Of a DNA stretch of 38,037 bases, positions 25,374-33,507 are shown piece after piece; the stretch's first letter is position 1; each line of letters begins with the position of its first letter. The translations under genes were made by a program, and so were the position numbers. This DNA is from Elainella saxicola E1 (GTDB taxonomy: Bacteria > Cyanobacteriota > Cyanobacteriia > Elainellales > Elainellaceae): positions 1 to 38,037 of the forward strand of contig LUGL01000122.1 of NCBI GenBank assembly GCA_002796835.1, in the 5' to 3' direction. The notes beneath the pieces are model-generated. The model had not been told where the DNA came from and did not search any database. It saw only the letters and a program-made list of their open reading frames with translations.

Positions 25374-26239
25374 CTTTGACTGAGCAGTGTGCCGATCATC
25401 TGGTTGGCCTGATATTCATAGCTCCCGCCAAACAGATTGAAATGATTAAGAATGTGGTAGAGATTGTAGAGAATTTTGCGTTGCGCATAGCCCGATTCCA
25501 ACGGAAAAGCAGCATTGTAAGCCTGGTAGAAGCTAGCGGGAAAACTGCCAAATAGTTCACTCATGGCTAGATCGACTTCTCGATCGCCAAAATAAGTCGC
25601 CGGATCGAGAATCACGGGTTCTCCCTGTTTGGTCACAGCCGCGTTGCCACTCCATAGATCGCCATGGACTAAAGACGGCTGAGGATCATGTCCAGTCAGT
25701 AAGTCTGGAATTGCAGCGAGAAGCTGATCTTGCTTGGGGAAATGGCCCCCTCGTCGATTGGCCAAGCGAAACTGATACCCCAGGCGATGTTCACACCAGA
25801 AGTCGATCCAGTTTGCAGTCCAGGTGTTGATTTGCGGCGTTTCGCCAATCGTATTATTTTGCTGCCAACCAAAACCTCGATCGCTCGTAACCCGATGCAT
25901 CGCCGCCAGATTTTGCCCCATCTTTGCCCAGGACTGCTGATTGCCATGCCCTAAATCCAGCCATTCCAAAACGATGTAGGCAGCCTGGTCTGTCACACCC
26001 CAACAGAACGGATAGGGCACTCGGATCGTTTGACTTTCCGCCATCTGCCGCAATCCTAAAGCCTCAGCCTCAAACATGGCCACCTTACTGGGTTGGTTCA
26101 ACTTCACAAAGTAAGTGCGATCGTTCGACGAGATAGCATAGGCTTGATTGATACTGCCTCCTCCGACCGATCGACGATGCTCAACCTGAAACGGCTGATT
26201 CGTCACCTGGCTAATTGTGGCGGCAATCTGACTCCACAT
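25370..26239 (-). CDS. Fructosamine kinase family protein
   Basis: A 289-aa kinase-like protein of the FN3K/ketosamine-3-kinase group. It has an N-terminal ATP-binding part with VGGGSINQAY, Lys in YFVKLNQ, and the catalytic loop VHGDLWSGN followed by ILDPATYFGDREVDLAM, both diagnostic. The family phosphorylates sugar adducts on proteins and so reverses early glycation. Start: ATG 26239; an upstream TTG frame (26284) reads through a 14-bp tandem duplication and is unlikely. It is coupled by ATGA to the downstream oxidoreductase and follows an M16 peptidase gene by 108 bp. Confidence 0.92.
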   Translation of the reverse strand: MWSQIAATISQVTNQPFQVEHRRSVGGGSINQAYAISSNDRTYFVKLNQPSKVAMFEAEALGLRQMAESQTIRVPYPFCWGVTDQAAYIVLEWLDLGHGNQQSWAKMGQNLAAMHRVTSDRGFGWQQNNTIGETPQINTWTANWIDFWCEHRLGYQFRLANRRGGHFPKQDQLLAAIPDLLTGHDPQPSLVHGDLWSGNAAVTKQGEPVILDPATYFGDREVDLAMSELFGSFPASFYQAYNAAFPLESGYAQRKILYNLYHILNHFNLFGGSYEYQANQMIGTLLSQR

Positions 26240-26250
26240 GGGCAAAAGTA

Positions 26251-26278
26251 AGATGAAAGGCAACAGATGAAAGGCAAC
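26251..26278. repeat. 14-bp tandem duplication upstream of the fructosamine kinase
   Basis: AGATGAAAGGCAAC occurs twice back to back (26251-26264, 26265-26278), just upstream of the kinase start. It looks like a recent slippage duplication in the leader. Confidence 0.7.
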
Positions 26279-26347
26279 AGACAAAAGACAGAAAATTTAA
26301 GTGAAGCCGTGAAGCTCACTCCCAAAATTCACAGTTCAAACCTTAAT

Positions 26348-27652
26348 TCAGTTGACATTCGGTTTCAAAATCACCGCTCGGTATGCGTTGGGATCGAGGT
26401 ATTGTTGAGCAGCAGCTTGCAGGTTATGACCATTTAAGGCCTGGATTTGCTCAGGGTAGGTGAGGGCAGGCATCAAATCCCCCATCACAGACTGATAGTA
26501 GCCGTATAAACTGGCCCGATCGCTCGGTGTTTCATTCCCAAAAATATAGCGGTTGGCCACCAGAGTACGTACCCGTTGAATTTCGGATTCACTGATTAGC
26601 TCAGTATGCAAACGGCGGATATGCTCCAGAATGGCAGCTTCCACCACTTCCAGATTCTCGACAGGCAGCTGGGCCGAAATATAGAACAGTCCCTGGCGAA
26701 TGTAGGTCATGTTGCTTACTGAGATCCCGGAAACCAGACCCCGTTCTTCTCGCAAGTCTCTCACCAGTCGGGCAGTTCGTCCGTGAGCCAGAATGGAGGA
26801 CAGGACATCCAGGGCATAAGTTTGCTGGAGATCGGCCATGCCAGGAACACGCCACAACATCACCAACCGGGCCTGTTGCAAACTATCGTCAATATGCTCT
26901 TCACGGCTAATGGACTCAAAAGGGCTTTCAGAACTGGATTCTGGAAACTGCGGCGGGCAGCGATCGATCGAGTTCATGGCATGAGCTTCTGCTTGAGCAA
27001 ACCCTTCAGCCACAATTTCGATCAGCTGCTCAACCGGCAAATTACCAACCACCGAAGCCGTCATGGACTGAGGCCGATACCAGGTCGCGTGAAAGTCCCG
27101 CATTTGTTGCGGCTGTAACTGTTCAATCACACCAGCTGGTCCCAGAACCGGACGCCGATAGGGGAGCCGATCGAACCCTGCTTCCATCGATCGATAGTAG
27201 GTGCGACGTCGAGGATTGTCTTCCGATCGGCGAATTTCTTCAAGCACAACGAATCTTTCTCGCTCAAACGCTTCATCCGGAATGGCTGCGTTCAACAGGA
27301 CTTCGATTTGTAGCGGCGCAAGTTCAGCAAAATCCTGTGGGGCAGAAGTGATGTAGTAGTAGGTGTAATCCTGACTGGTGGCAGCATTGGTGACAGCCCC
27401 CCGTTGCTCAATCTGACGCTCAAACTCACCACTGGCCAGACGATGAGTACCCTTAAAAATCATATGTTCTAGAAAATGGGCCATGCCGTTGATTTCATCC
27501 GCTTCAACCGCAGAACCAACCCCAAGCCAGAGGCTGAGATTAACCGCGTCAACAGGCATATGTTCAGCAACGATCGTCAGCCCATTCGGCAAGCGGTGCA
27601 GAGTAGGCGCATTCAGCCGAGGGGTTTTGGAATTAACCAGGATAGAAGTCAT
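26348..27652 (-). CDS. M16 family zinc peptidase
   Basis: A 434-aa pitrilysin-type protein. The inverted zinc motif HFLEH (His59, Glu62, His63) and the distal ligand at Glu138/Glu139 (FVVLEEIRR) are intact, so this is the catalytic type rather than the inactive partner. The second half (about 220-430) is the non-catalytic M16 repeat, with the RGLVSGIS region. No signal peptide is seen. Cyanobacteria often encode an active/inactive M16 pair side by side; here only the active member appears. Likely roles are turnover of peptides or transit-like sequences. It is first in a row of three same-strand genes. Confidence 0.92.
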   Translation of the reverse strand: MTSILVNSKTPRLNAPTLHRLPNGLTIVAEHMPVDAVNLSLWLGVGSAVEADEINGMAHFLEHMIFKGTHRLASGEFERQIEQRGAVTNAATSQDYTYYYITSAPQDFAELAPLQIEVLLNAAIPDEAFERERFVVLEEIRRSEDNPRRRTYYRSMEAGFDRLPYRRPVLGPAGVIEQLQPQQMRDFHATWYRPQSMTASVVGNLPVEQLIEIVAEGFAQAEAHAMNSIDRCPPQFPESSSESPFESISREEHIDDSLQQARLVMLWRVPGMADLQQTYALDVLSSILAHGRTARLVRDLREERGLVSGISVSNMTYIRQGLFYISAQLPVENLEVVEAAILEHIRRLHTELISESEIQRVRTLVANRYIFGNETPSDRASLYGYYQSVMGDLMPALTYPEQIQALNGHNLQAAAQQYLDPNAYRAVILKPNVN

Positions 27653-27872
27653 GCAGTGGTTGGGGTTGTGAGCAAACTCTCTTCAACTATCTTAATCATT
27701 ACCAGGAGAATTCAGCTAGAAACCAATTGCGATTATCCCGTTCAAGCTTGCCCGCGACGAAATTTTGACCTATTCTATCCAACGAAAAATTTGCCCCAAC
27801 TTAGCTGGAATGAAAGTCACAATCTGTTGCGTTTTGAATCGGTTCTGTTAAGGGATGGACGATACTGCTGCT

Positions 27873-28599
27873 CTAACCCTGTTGTTCTAGCCAGGTGACC
27901 AGGTCTTCTTTCTGAGTAAAGTCTAATAGCCGATCGCCCAAGATCTCTAGTTGCTGAAGAGAAAGTGCTTCAATTTTGACCAGTACACCCGATGATAAAG
28001 AGCCAAACTTTCGTGTCAATTGTCGAAGAATTAGCGATCGTTCTCCTTGTGCAAGTCCCTGTTCGAGTCCCTGTTCGAGTCCTTGTTCGAGTCCTTGTTC
28101 GAGTCCTCGTTCGAGTCCTTGTTCGAGTCCTTGTTCGAGTCCTTGTTCGAGTCCTTGCTGAAGCCCTAGGGCTTTACCCTCCTGCAAAATCTCTTGATAC
28201 CAAGGTGATTCCCGCAACACTGTCATATTCCAACTCATGATTTGCTGAACGACACCTGTGTCAAGAACAAAGCTGGCAAAAAATCCTAGCAAGGACTCTA
28301 GCTCAGCTAAATCCTGATCCTGTTGTAATTCTATCAAAGCGCGTTGAATGACTTCTGGACTGCCGCCGCCTTTCAAAATCGGCACAAAGGGTAAGAGAGT
28401 ATTGAGTTTTGTCTCAAACACTAAATCTGCCTCGATTTCCCACAGATTGATCACCCGAAAATCTTGGCGAATTTGTAGCCCCATAATGTTTGCAGTAAAT
28501 GAGTCCTGTAACAGTAGAATTTCCTGTGACCCACTGCACCCAGGCATCAGGAGATAAGCTGATCAGTCGCTTCCCACCAATATCTGCTATCTTCGCCAC
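27873..28599 (-). pseudogene. Decayed Rpn/DUF4351-type nuclease gene with internal deletion
   Basis: The N-terminus MAKIADIGGKRLISLSPDAW, characteristic of this cyanobacterial family, starts at 28599 in one frame. The remaining conserved part (MGLQIRQDFRVINLWEIEA, then LLPFVPILKGGG and the C-terminal repeats) continues in another frame that is open from 28547. Compared with family members as I know them, roughly 50 residues holding most of the PD-(D/E)XK nuclease core are missing at the junction near 28515. A run of EQGL repeats and a terminal helical domain remain. The gene is probably inactive. A start within the second frame cannot be excluded, but it would lack the nuclease core. Confidence 0.75.
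28050..28170. repeat. 12-bp tandem repeat encoding EQGL units
   Basis: TTCGAGTCC recurs every 12 bp at 28062, 28074, 28086, 28098, 28110, 28122, 28134 and 28146, with degenerate units at both ends. It encodes the Gln/Gly/Leu/Glu repeat of the decayed Rpn-type protein. Copy number in such repeats varies easily by slippage. Confidence 0.9.
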
Positions 28600-28761
28600 T
28601 TAAATGCCTCAACGATCACCAAAAATTCTATTCCCTATTCCTCCTGGCAAGCGATCTTCAAAACGATAGCGCATACATGATTCATTCAGACAACAGGTTA
28701 CAAACTGGAAATATTCATTCAATTGAACGTAATTTAGCATCAAATTGAGATCACAACATAA

Positions 28762-28780
28762 ATGACTTGTTATAAGTCAT
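28762..28780. promoter_or_regulatory. Operator-like inverted repeat
   Basis: ATGACTT (28762-28768) and AAGTCAT (28774-28780) form a perfect inverted repeat with a 5-nt spacer in the 277-bp AT-rich stretch between the decayed gene and the coiled-coil gene. No gene is seen in that stretch. Confidence 0.35.
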
Positions 28781-28876
28781 CCACTAAAACCAACAGCTAA
28801 TGCGTTCAGCAGGTTTCACATGAGATATGTTGAGATGAATCAGAGCATAATTTTATTCTCATTTTGCTTTATAGAC

Positions 28877-29662
28877 TTAATCCATCCAGCCAACGTCAGT
28901 TTCCGATAGCCTCATTGAAGGTGCAGTTGTTTGAGGTTCGGAGGGCATTGGAGGCAGCGATCCAGGTTGAGTGGGGTGGTCTAACAGCTTACGCAGCACA
29001 ACTTGATGTTGCTTGGGTCGATCGATCTGCGTTGCCAGGGGCTTTTGTTGTCCCGGCATAACCAACTCTTGCTTGCGCGTTTCTAGTTCTGGTTCAGCAG
29101 CACGAGGAGATTCTAAAACCGGGCGATTTGTTGCAGATGGCTTTGCATTGGCCTGAGAGAGTTGCAAGATCATCTGCTTTGCTTCATCCAGTTCAGCCTG
29201 AAGTTGCTCTGCGGTTTGTTTCGCCTGTTTTGCATCTGCTTTCAGTTCCTGCATTAGCTCATCTTGATGATCGAGCTTGGCTTCCAAATTGGCAATCAGC
29301 TCTTGTAAATCTGTTTCTTTTTCCTGGGCTGCTTGCTGCGTGGTTTGCAGTTGAGTTGTTAAAGTAGCGATCGTCGCTTCTAAATCAGTAATCGTCGTCT
29401 CTAAATCAGCGATCGCAGCAGTCGGAATCGCTGGCTCTTGGGGTTCTGCTGCGGCATCACGCAGTTCAGTCACAAAATCTGCGACCTGTTCAGCCTGATG
29501 TGCAATCACTTCTGCCGTCACAGAAACAACGGGTTCTTCGTCCGGTTGTCCAGAGGGTTGGTTCGCTGGAGTATCTTTGGCTGAACTGGCTTTGGAAGAC
29601 GCTTTTCCATCAGGTTTTTGCCCTTCTTCCCGCAATAGATCTGACAATCGCTTCCTGGCCAT
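28877..29662 (-). CDS. Coiled-coil protein with basic N-terminus and near-terminal Trp, putative ParA partner
   Basis: 261 aa. The N-terminus is basic (MARKRLSDLLREEGQKP), then a disordered Ser/Pro/Glu stretch, a long Gln/Ala/Leu/Glu coiled coil at about 80-175, and a disordered Pro-rich tail that ends SETDVGWMD with Trp259. Start ATG 29662 has GGAG seven bases upstream. It follows a ParA-type ATPase and a ferredoxin on the same strand. ParA partners often carry a basic N-terminal peptide that triggers ATP hydrolysis, and McdB carboxysome-positioning proteins have a disordered, Q-rich coiled-coil layout and a C-terminal Trp. The resemblance is architectural, so the McdB-like role is a hypothesis. 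Confidence 0.75.
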   Translation of the reverse strand: MARKRLSDLLREEGQKPDGKASSKASSAKDTPANQPSGQPDEEPVVSVTAEVIAHQAEQVADFVTELRDAAAEPQEPAIPTAAIADLETTITDLEATIATLTTQLQTTQQAAQEKETDLQELIANLEAKLDHQDELMQELKADAKQAKQTAEQLQAELDEAKQMILQLSQANAKPSATNRPVLESPRAAEPELETRKQELVMPGQQKPLATQIDRPKQHQVVLRKLLDHPTQPGSLPPMPSEPQTTAPSMRLSETDVGWMD

Positions 29663-29693
29663 AACATTTCTCCGATCCGGCTACTTTAAGGGA

Positions 29694-29777
29694 ATTTACG
29701 CAAACAAATGCCGAAGCAAGTTTAACCTACCCCAACAGGATGCCAGTTCATTTCTGCAACAGGATTGCGTAAATCCT
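29694..29777. promoter_or_regulatory. Paired inverted repeats upstream of the coiled-coil gene
   Basis: ATTTACGCAA (29694-29703) is inverted exactly at 29765-29774 as TTGCGTAAAT. The second copy also lies in a local hairpin AGGATT-GCGTA-AATCCT (29761-29777). The two structures exclude each other. They lie between the ferredoxin stop and the coiled-coil start. Confidence 0.45.
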
Positions 29778-29839
29778 ATTTCTATCATCGCGGATCTTGG
29801 GAGGAATTGAGGTGGCAAAGTTACAGGGAGTAACGTCTT

Positions 29840-30172
29840 CTAGGGTGCCCAACGCTGCCGATCGCTCTGTCCCCAGAAGCCATCAAATTTGGTAACTTCA
29901 ATATCGCCCAAAACCTGAGTTTGACAGGCGAGTCGTCGATTTTGCGCAAGAGAATGGGGTGGCAACGATCGCCGGGTCTGGTCTCGCCAGTTCGGCGGGG
30001 AAACAGCTCCTTCAATTTGAACCGCACAGGTGCCGCAAGTGCCCAAACCGCGACAGTTGATGATTTGGGATCGATCGTTATGTAAGGCAATTCCTTGTTG
30101 CAGCAACACTTGGCGTAAGTTTGCCCCTACTGCACACTCAAACACCTGGCCCTGGGCTTTGATGGTTGGCAT
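29840..30172 (-). CDS. [2Fe-2S] ferredoxin-like protein
   Basis: A 110-aa plant-type ferredoxin fold with cluster cysteines Cys40, Cys46, Cys49 (NCRGLGTCGTCA) and Cys83 (RLACQTQVLGD). The first spacing is Cys-X5-Cys rather than the X4 of PetF, and the C-terminus ends with KFDGFWGQ. This is a distinct cyanobacterial ferredoxin subtype, not the photosynthetic one. GGGAG lies four bases before the ATG. It lies 48 bp downstream of the ParA gene and 177 bp upstream of the coiled-coil gene, inside what looks like one transcription unit. A redox input into that system, or an unrelated passenger role, are both possible. Confidence 0.9.
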   Translation of the reverse strand: MPTIKAQGQVFECAVGANLRQVLLQQGIALHNDRSQIINCRGLGTCGTCAVQIEGAVSPPNWRDQTRRSLPPHSLAQNRRLACQTQVLGDIEVTKFDGFWGQSDRQRWAP

Positions 30173-30220
30173 ATCACTCCCTTCTCTGGATTCCTCTCAA
30201 CTTCGACGCATTGATGCAAT

Positions 30221-30868
30221 TCACTGGGCTAAATCTGCTTCCACTTCAGCTGCAACCCGGCGATAGTCTGCCTGGGCCTCTTTGGCATTTCTGCCGCGCC
30301 ACTGAAAAATCGAGACGCCTTCTAGCGTAGCCCGTTCATGGGCCTTATAGGCTCGAATGAAAGTTTGGCAAACGGGAACTCCCAGCTCCGCCAGGGTGGA
30401 TTGGGCATCGATCGCATCTACTTGGCTACGTGGATCGACTCGAGTAATCAAAACGCGATGGGGAATGCCGATCGGAGTAACCGCTCGTTTAATCGTTTCG
30501 ATCAAGGCCGACAAATCCATTGCTGCCGGAGGAGTGGGCAGCAGCAAATAATCAGCAGCCGGAATCACCGCATTCAAAGACTGAGAATCTAAAGCAGGCG
30601 GCATATCAACCACAATCCGGGCGTAATTTTCCACATGCCGCAACTTCGTCAGCAACTGAGGATCGGTTTCCTGGGTCAAATCAAATCCCATGCCATTACT
30701 TTGCTCGACCCACCAGGTTGCTGAACCCTGCGGATCGGCATCAACCAGCAGCACCGCTTGGGATGCGGCCAATGCTGCCGAGAGATTGATCGCCGTCGTG
30801 GTTTTACCCACCCCACCTTTGCCGTTCAAAATCGCGATCACCTTGGGAGATTGAGATGATGCACTCAC
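30221..30868 (-). CDS. ParA/MinD-family ATPase
   Basis: A 215-aa deviant Walker ATPase. The start is the GTG at 30868, because a perfect AGGAGG (30880-30875) lies six bases upstream; the open frame continues to 30901 without such support. The Walker A is NGKGGVGKTTT with signature Lys17 and Lys22, Walker A' is LVDADPQGSATWW (Asp45) and Walker B is RIVVDMPP. No N-terminal HTH exists, so it is not a plasmid ParA of type Ia. No parB lies beside it; a coiled-coil gene two genes downstream is the candidate partner. Such orphan ParAs position chromosomes, carboxysomes, chemoreceptors or other cargo on the nucleoid. Confidence 0.92.
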   Translation of the reverse strand: MSASSQSPKVIAILNGKGGVGKTTTAINLSAALAASQAVLLVDADPQGSATWWVEQSNGMGFDLTQETDPQLLTKLRHVENYARIVVDMPPALDSQSLNAVIPAADYLLLPTPPAAMDLSALIETIKRAVTPIGIPHRVLITRVDPRSQVDAIDAQSTLAELGVPVCQTFIRAYKAHERATLEGVSIFQWRGRNAKEAQADYRRVAAEVEADLAQ

Positions 30869-30874
30869 AGCTAG

Positions 30875-30880
30875 CCTCCT
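30875..30880 (-). promoter_or_regulatory. Strong ribosome binding site that fixes the ParA start
   Basis: AGGAGG on the minus strand, six bases before GTG 30868, decides the start of the ParA gene against the upstream in-frame TTG/ATG at 30901-30896. Confidence 0.8.
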
Positions 30881-30933
30881 AACCTCAATTGCATCCATCA
30901 ATCATATTGATCGATCACCTTTCTCGATCACCT

Positions 30934-31845
30934 CTATCTGGTAAAGCTGGATGAATTGGCGAATCCAACAAACTCCAAAATCGCCGTTGCTACAGCCTGA
31001 GGTTTTTCCAGATGCGGCACATGACCACAATTTTCAATCCATCGCAACTGACTGTCGGAAATCGCCTGCTGGAACTTGGCTGCATCTGCGGTCCCGAGAA
31101 TGCGATCGTTCTGTCCCCATAAAATCAGCGTAGGTAGGCACAGTTGGGCAAGCTGCTGACGGAACGAACCATAGCCACCGCTCTGGGTAAAGGCAATCAG
31201 GGCTTGCGACCAGCCTTTTTGTTCGAGATGGAGGGCTGCACAACGCAGGGCATCTGGAGAGGCAAAACTCGGATTGTGGTAAGCTTTGAGGCTAATATTC
31301 TGTCGCACTTTCAGATTGCGCAGAAAGGCAGTGGCCATTTGACCAAGCGGCGGCACCAAAAACTTACCGATCGCCGGACCCGCTGAGAATCCAGCGCTAT
31401 CGATCAATACGAGCTGCTGCACCGCTTCAGGATAAGTCAAGGCAAAGTCGATCGCCACTGCTCCGCCCATAGAAGCCCCCACCAACACCATCGGCTGTTC
31501 GATCAGCGTCTTCCAGGTGTAGTAGAGATGGGTTTTGATTGCAGTCGGACTAAAGACAGCCTGGACCAGACGATCGGTAAAGCCAAACCCCAGTAAATCA
31601 ATTGCCCAAGTTTGCCGCTCTGCCGCTAGCAACGGCAGCAAACGACGAAACTCAAAAACGGAGCTATCAAAGCCATGCAGCAAGACGATTGGCGGTGAAC
31701 CCTGGCCTTGGCTCACAAAGGTCGTGGCGATCGGCCCTGGACTCAAGGGAGTGGGCACGGCTGCCACTTCAATTTGTTGAGCCAGCGCGATCGAAGTCGC
31801 TTCAGTGAGCTGGTCAAGCGGTAAAGACAGAAAACGGGTAGCCAT
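30934..31845 (-). CDS. Alpha/beta hydrolase
   Basis: A 303-aa cytosolic alpha/beta-hydrolase. The oxyanion segment VLLHGFDSS is at 55-62, nucleophile Ser125 in VGASMGGA, the acid is probably the Asp in LWGQNDRILG and the His is in NCGHVPHLEKP. The cap region between about 140 and 230 is helical. This is a broad family (esterases, hydrolytic dehalogenases, C-C hydrolases), and cyanobacteria hold several uncharacterised members; no substrate can be inferred. It lies 33 bp downstream of the unknown gene and about 65 bp upstream of the ParA gene, within a series of same-strand genes starting at pyrE. Confidence 0.9.
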   Translation of the reverse strand: MATRFLSLPLDQLTEATSIALAQQIEVAAVPTPLSPGPIATTFVSQGQGSPPIVLLHGFDSSVFEFRRLLPLLAAERQTWAIDLLGFGFTDRLVQAVFSPTAIKTHLYYTWKTLIEQPMVLVGASMGGAVAIDFALTYPEAVQQLVLIDSAGFSAGPAIGKFLVPPLGQMATAFLRNLKVRQNISLKAYHNPSFASPDALRCAALHLEQKGWSQALIAFTQSGGYGSFRQQLAQLCLPTLILWGQNDRILGTADAAKFQQAISDSQLRWIENCGHVPHLEKPQAVATAILEFVGFANSSSFTR

Positions 31846-31878
31846 AGGAAACAGTATCGCACCCGATCGGCCTCTGCA

Positions 31879-32700
31879 TTACTGCCAGGGTGGAGAAAAT
31901 AAAACCTCGGAATCGGTCTGGAAGTCAGAATCGTCTTGAAAAATATAAACGTAATCAAAACAGAACGAATTGGGATGGCGGCTGAGGGTGAAGCCGAGCT
32001 GGGAAGTGATTTCTGTCGTAAACGTTGCCATGACCAGGGTAATTAGCTTGCTGAAAGAGATCTTGGGCCGCTGCACAAAGTAATCTCGCTTGGCAAAGAA
32101 CATTGCCTCGTCTTTAGGAACAATGATGCCGTTGATCCGATGGGTGTGCTGGATTGGTTTGATATAGCAATTGATGAACTCTTCCTGATTGCGTTGCAGC
32201 CGATAGAGCTTTTCATGCTGATACCAGCTCATGCTGAACATCATTTTCAGCAGCTCAAACCCCAGGATGTAGTGAAATACGTTATTGCGTTCTTCGGTGT
32301 TGAAGACCAGCTTCAGCGCTGATTGCAGATACAGATCCGGCTGGCGGCGCATATCTTGAGCCGAGTGAATATAAAACTGGCGGATGTAGCCTCGCAACCC
32401 AGCTTCTGAGAGGTCTGTTTCCAGGTGAAACTCTTTCAGGTACTGCTGCACCCGCTGTTTGGTTTCCTGATCCTCCAGCTTTTTAGAAACTAATCCATCT
32501 GCCGTATATTCATCGAGAAACTCGGCCTGCACTTCTGCGGGAGCCGCGCACATCAAATGACAAAGTGACAGCACGTAACGACGATGCTGCCATGATAAAC
32601 TTTCCACCCAAGCCTTAGCCGGGGGAGGCAGTTGCTCTAAAATATTGCCGATCGTAACAGGGTAAGCGTTCAGTTCCTCTGGCTCAGGCAAAGCAGTCAT
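31879..32700 (-). CDS. Uncharacterised helical protein downstream of pyrE
   Basis: 273 aa from ATG 32700; a TTG at 32733 is in frame but less convincing. It appears alpha-helical and soluble: a helix-rich middle with ERNNVFHYILGFELLKMMFS, aromatic-rich SWYQHEKLYRLQRNQEEFIN, and a beta-like C-terminal part ending with an acidic DDSDFQTDSE. No signal peptide, membrane span or catalytic motif is recognised. It has the feel of a conserved cyanobacterial family, but I cannot name it. The position between pyrE and the alpha/beta hydrolase, with gaps of 61 and 33 bp, suggests co-transcription. Confidence 0.82.
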   Translation of the reverse strand: MTALPEPEELNAYPVTIGNILEQLPPPAKAWVESLSWQHRRYVLSLCHLMCAAPAEVQAEFLDEYTADGLVSKKLEDQETKQRVQQYLKEFHLETDLSEAGLRGYIRQFYIHSAQDMRRQPDLYLQSALKLVFNTEERNNVFHYILGFELLKMMFSMSWYQHEKLYRLQRNQEEFINCYIKPIQHTHRINGIIVPKDEAMFFAKRDYFVQRPKISFSKLITLVMATFTTEITSQLGFTLSRHPNSFCFDYVYIFQDDSDFQTDSEVLFSPPWQ

Positions 32701-32761
32701 GATGGTCAGATAAGCTAGCCCTAGAATGCCCAAGCTCTAGAGCACAGTGCTCAAACTTTCG

Positions 32762-33361
32762 TTACTTCCCGGCCAACTCTGCCCAGCGGGTTTGGAGATC
32801 GCGAATCGAAAACACCGCCTGAAACGGAATCTGTTTTTCCTGATAAAGTTCTGCACCGCCCTGATGCCGATCGACCAGCGCAATGATTTGAGTGACTTGA
32901 TAGCCTGCATCTCGGATCCGATCAACCGCTTTGAGTGCCGATTGTCCTGTGGTTACCACATCTTCCAAAATCGCAACTGGGGTTCCGGGCGACAGGGTGA
33001 GTCCTTCAATATAGGCTTGGGTGCCATGCCCTTTCGACTCTTTGCGCACGATCAGGGGAGCGAGCGATCGGCCTTCATACAGAGCAACAACACTCGTTGC
33101 TGTCACCATCGGATCGGCTCCCAGGGTCAGTCCTGCCACCGCTTGAGTATCAGAAGGCAGCATCGACAAAAGCATTCGTCCTACCGCAGCTCCGCCTTCG
33201 GGATGCAATGTCACCTGTTTGCCGTTGATGTAATAGGTGCTGTGCTGGCCGGAAGAGAGCGTGAAGTCACCTTCTTTATAGGCAACCTGGCAGAACAGAT
33301 CGAGAAGATATTGCCGCAGAACAGGCAGCTCGGCTTGGGTGATCGAAGGCTGTAAGGGCAT
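32762..33361 (-). CDS. pyrE: Orotate phosphoribosyltransferase
   Basis: A 199-aa type I phosphoribosyltransferase that converts orotate and PRPP to orotidine 5'-phosphate in pyrimidine synthesis. The PRPP-binding motif VAILEDVVTTGQSALKAV is intact near residues 120-137, and the FTLSSGQHSTYYINGKQV start and the flexible-loop RKESKGHGTQ are typical. I use ATG 33361; an in-frame TTG at 33376 adds five residues without support. It heads a same-strand series of genes reaching the coiled-coil gene at 28877 and is divergent from the exported-protein gene. Confidence 0.93.
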   Translation of the reverse strand: MPLQPSITQAELPVLRQYLLDLFCQVAYKEGDFTLSSGQHSTYYINGKQVTLHPEGGAAVGRMLLSMLPSDTQAVAGLTLGADPMVTATSVVALYEGRSLAPLIVRKESKGHGTQAYIEGLTLSPGTPVAILEDVVTTGQSALKAVDRIRDAGYQVTQIIALVDRHQGGAELYQEKQIPFQAVFSIRDLQTRWAELAGK

Positions 33362-33507
33362 GGAAAACAATGGCAAAAAAAGGTCAATTCAACACTATAC
33401 AAGCGATCGTTACAAAATGACGTGCTAATTCCTGATAAAGAACTTATGATTAATTAGGGCTTGAGAGAAAAATCCTATCCACCGTTTCAGGCTTATGAGG
33501 GCAAATT

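Noticed and set aside
27165-27180. TCGAACCCTG, part of the tRNA-Ser T-arm sequence, as a second attachment site
   Set aside because: Only 10 bases match and they lie inside the M16 peptidase coding sequence; the expected partner of the tRNA site should lie to the left of the window.
28050-28170. Regular 12-bp repeats as a CRISPR-like array
   Set aside because: Units are contiguous without spacers and translate to an EQGL repeat in the decayed Rpn-type gene.
27976-28240. Plus-strand open frames with Ser/Pro/Cys or Arg/Val repeats
   Set aside because: They are antisense readings of the 12-bp repeat and have no start signals.
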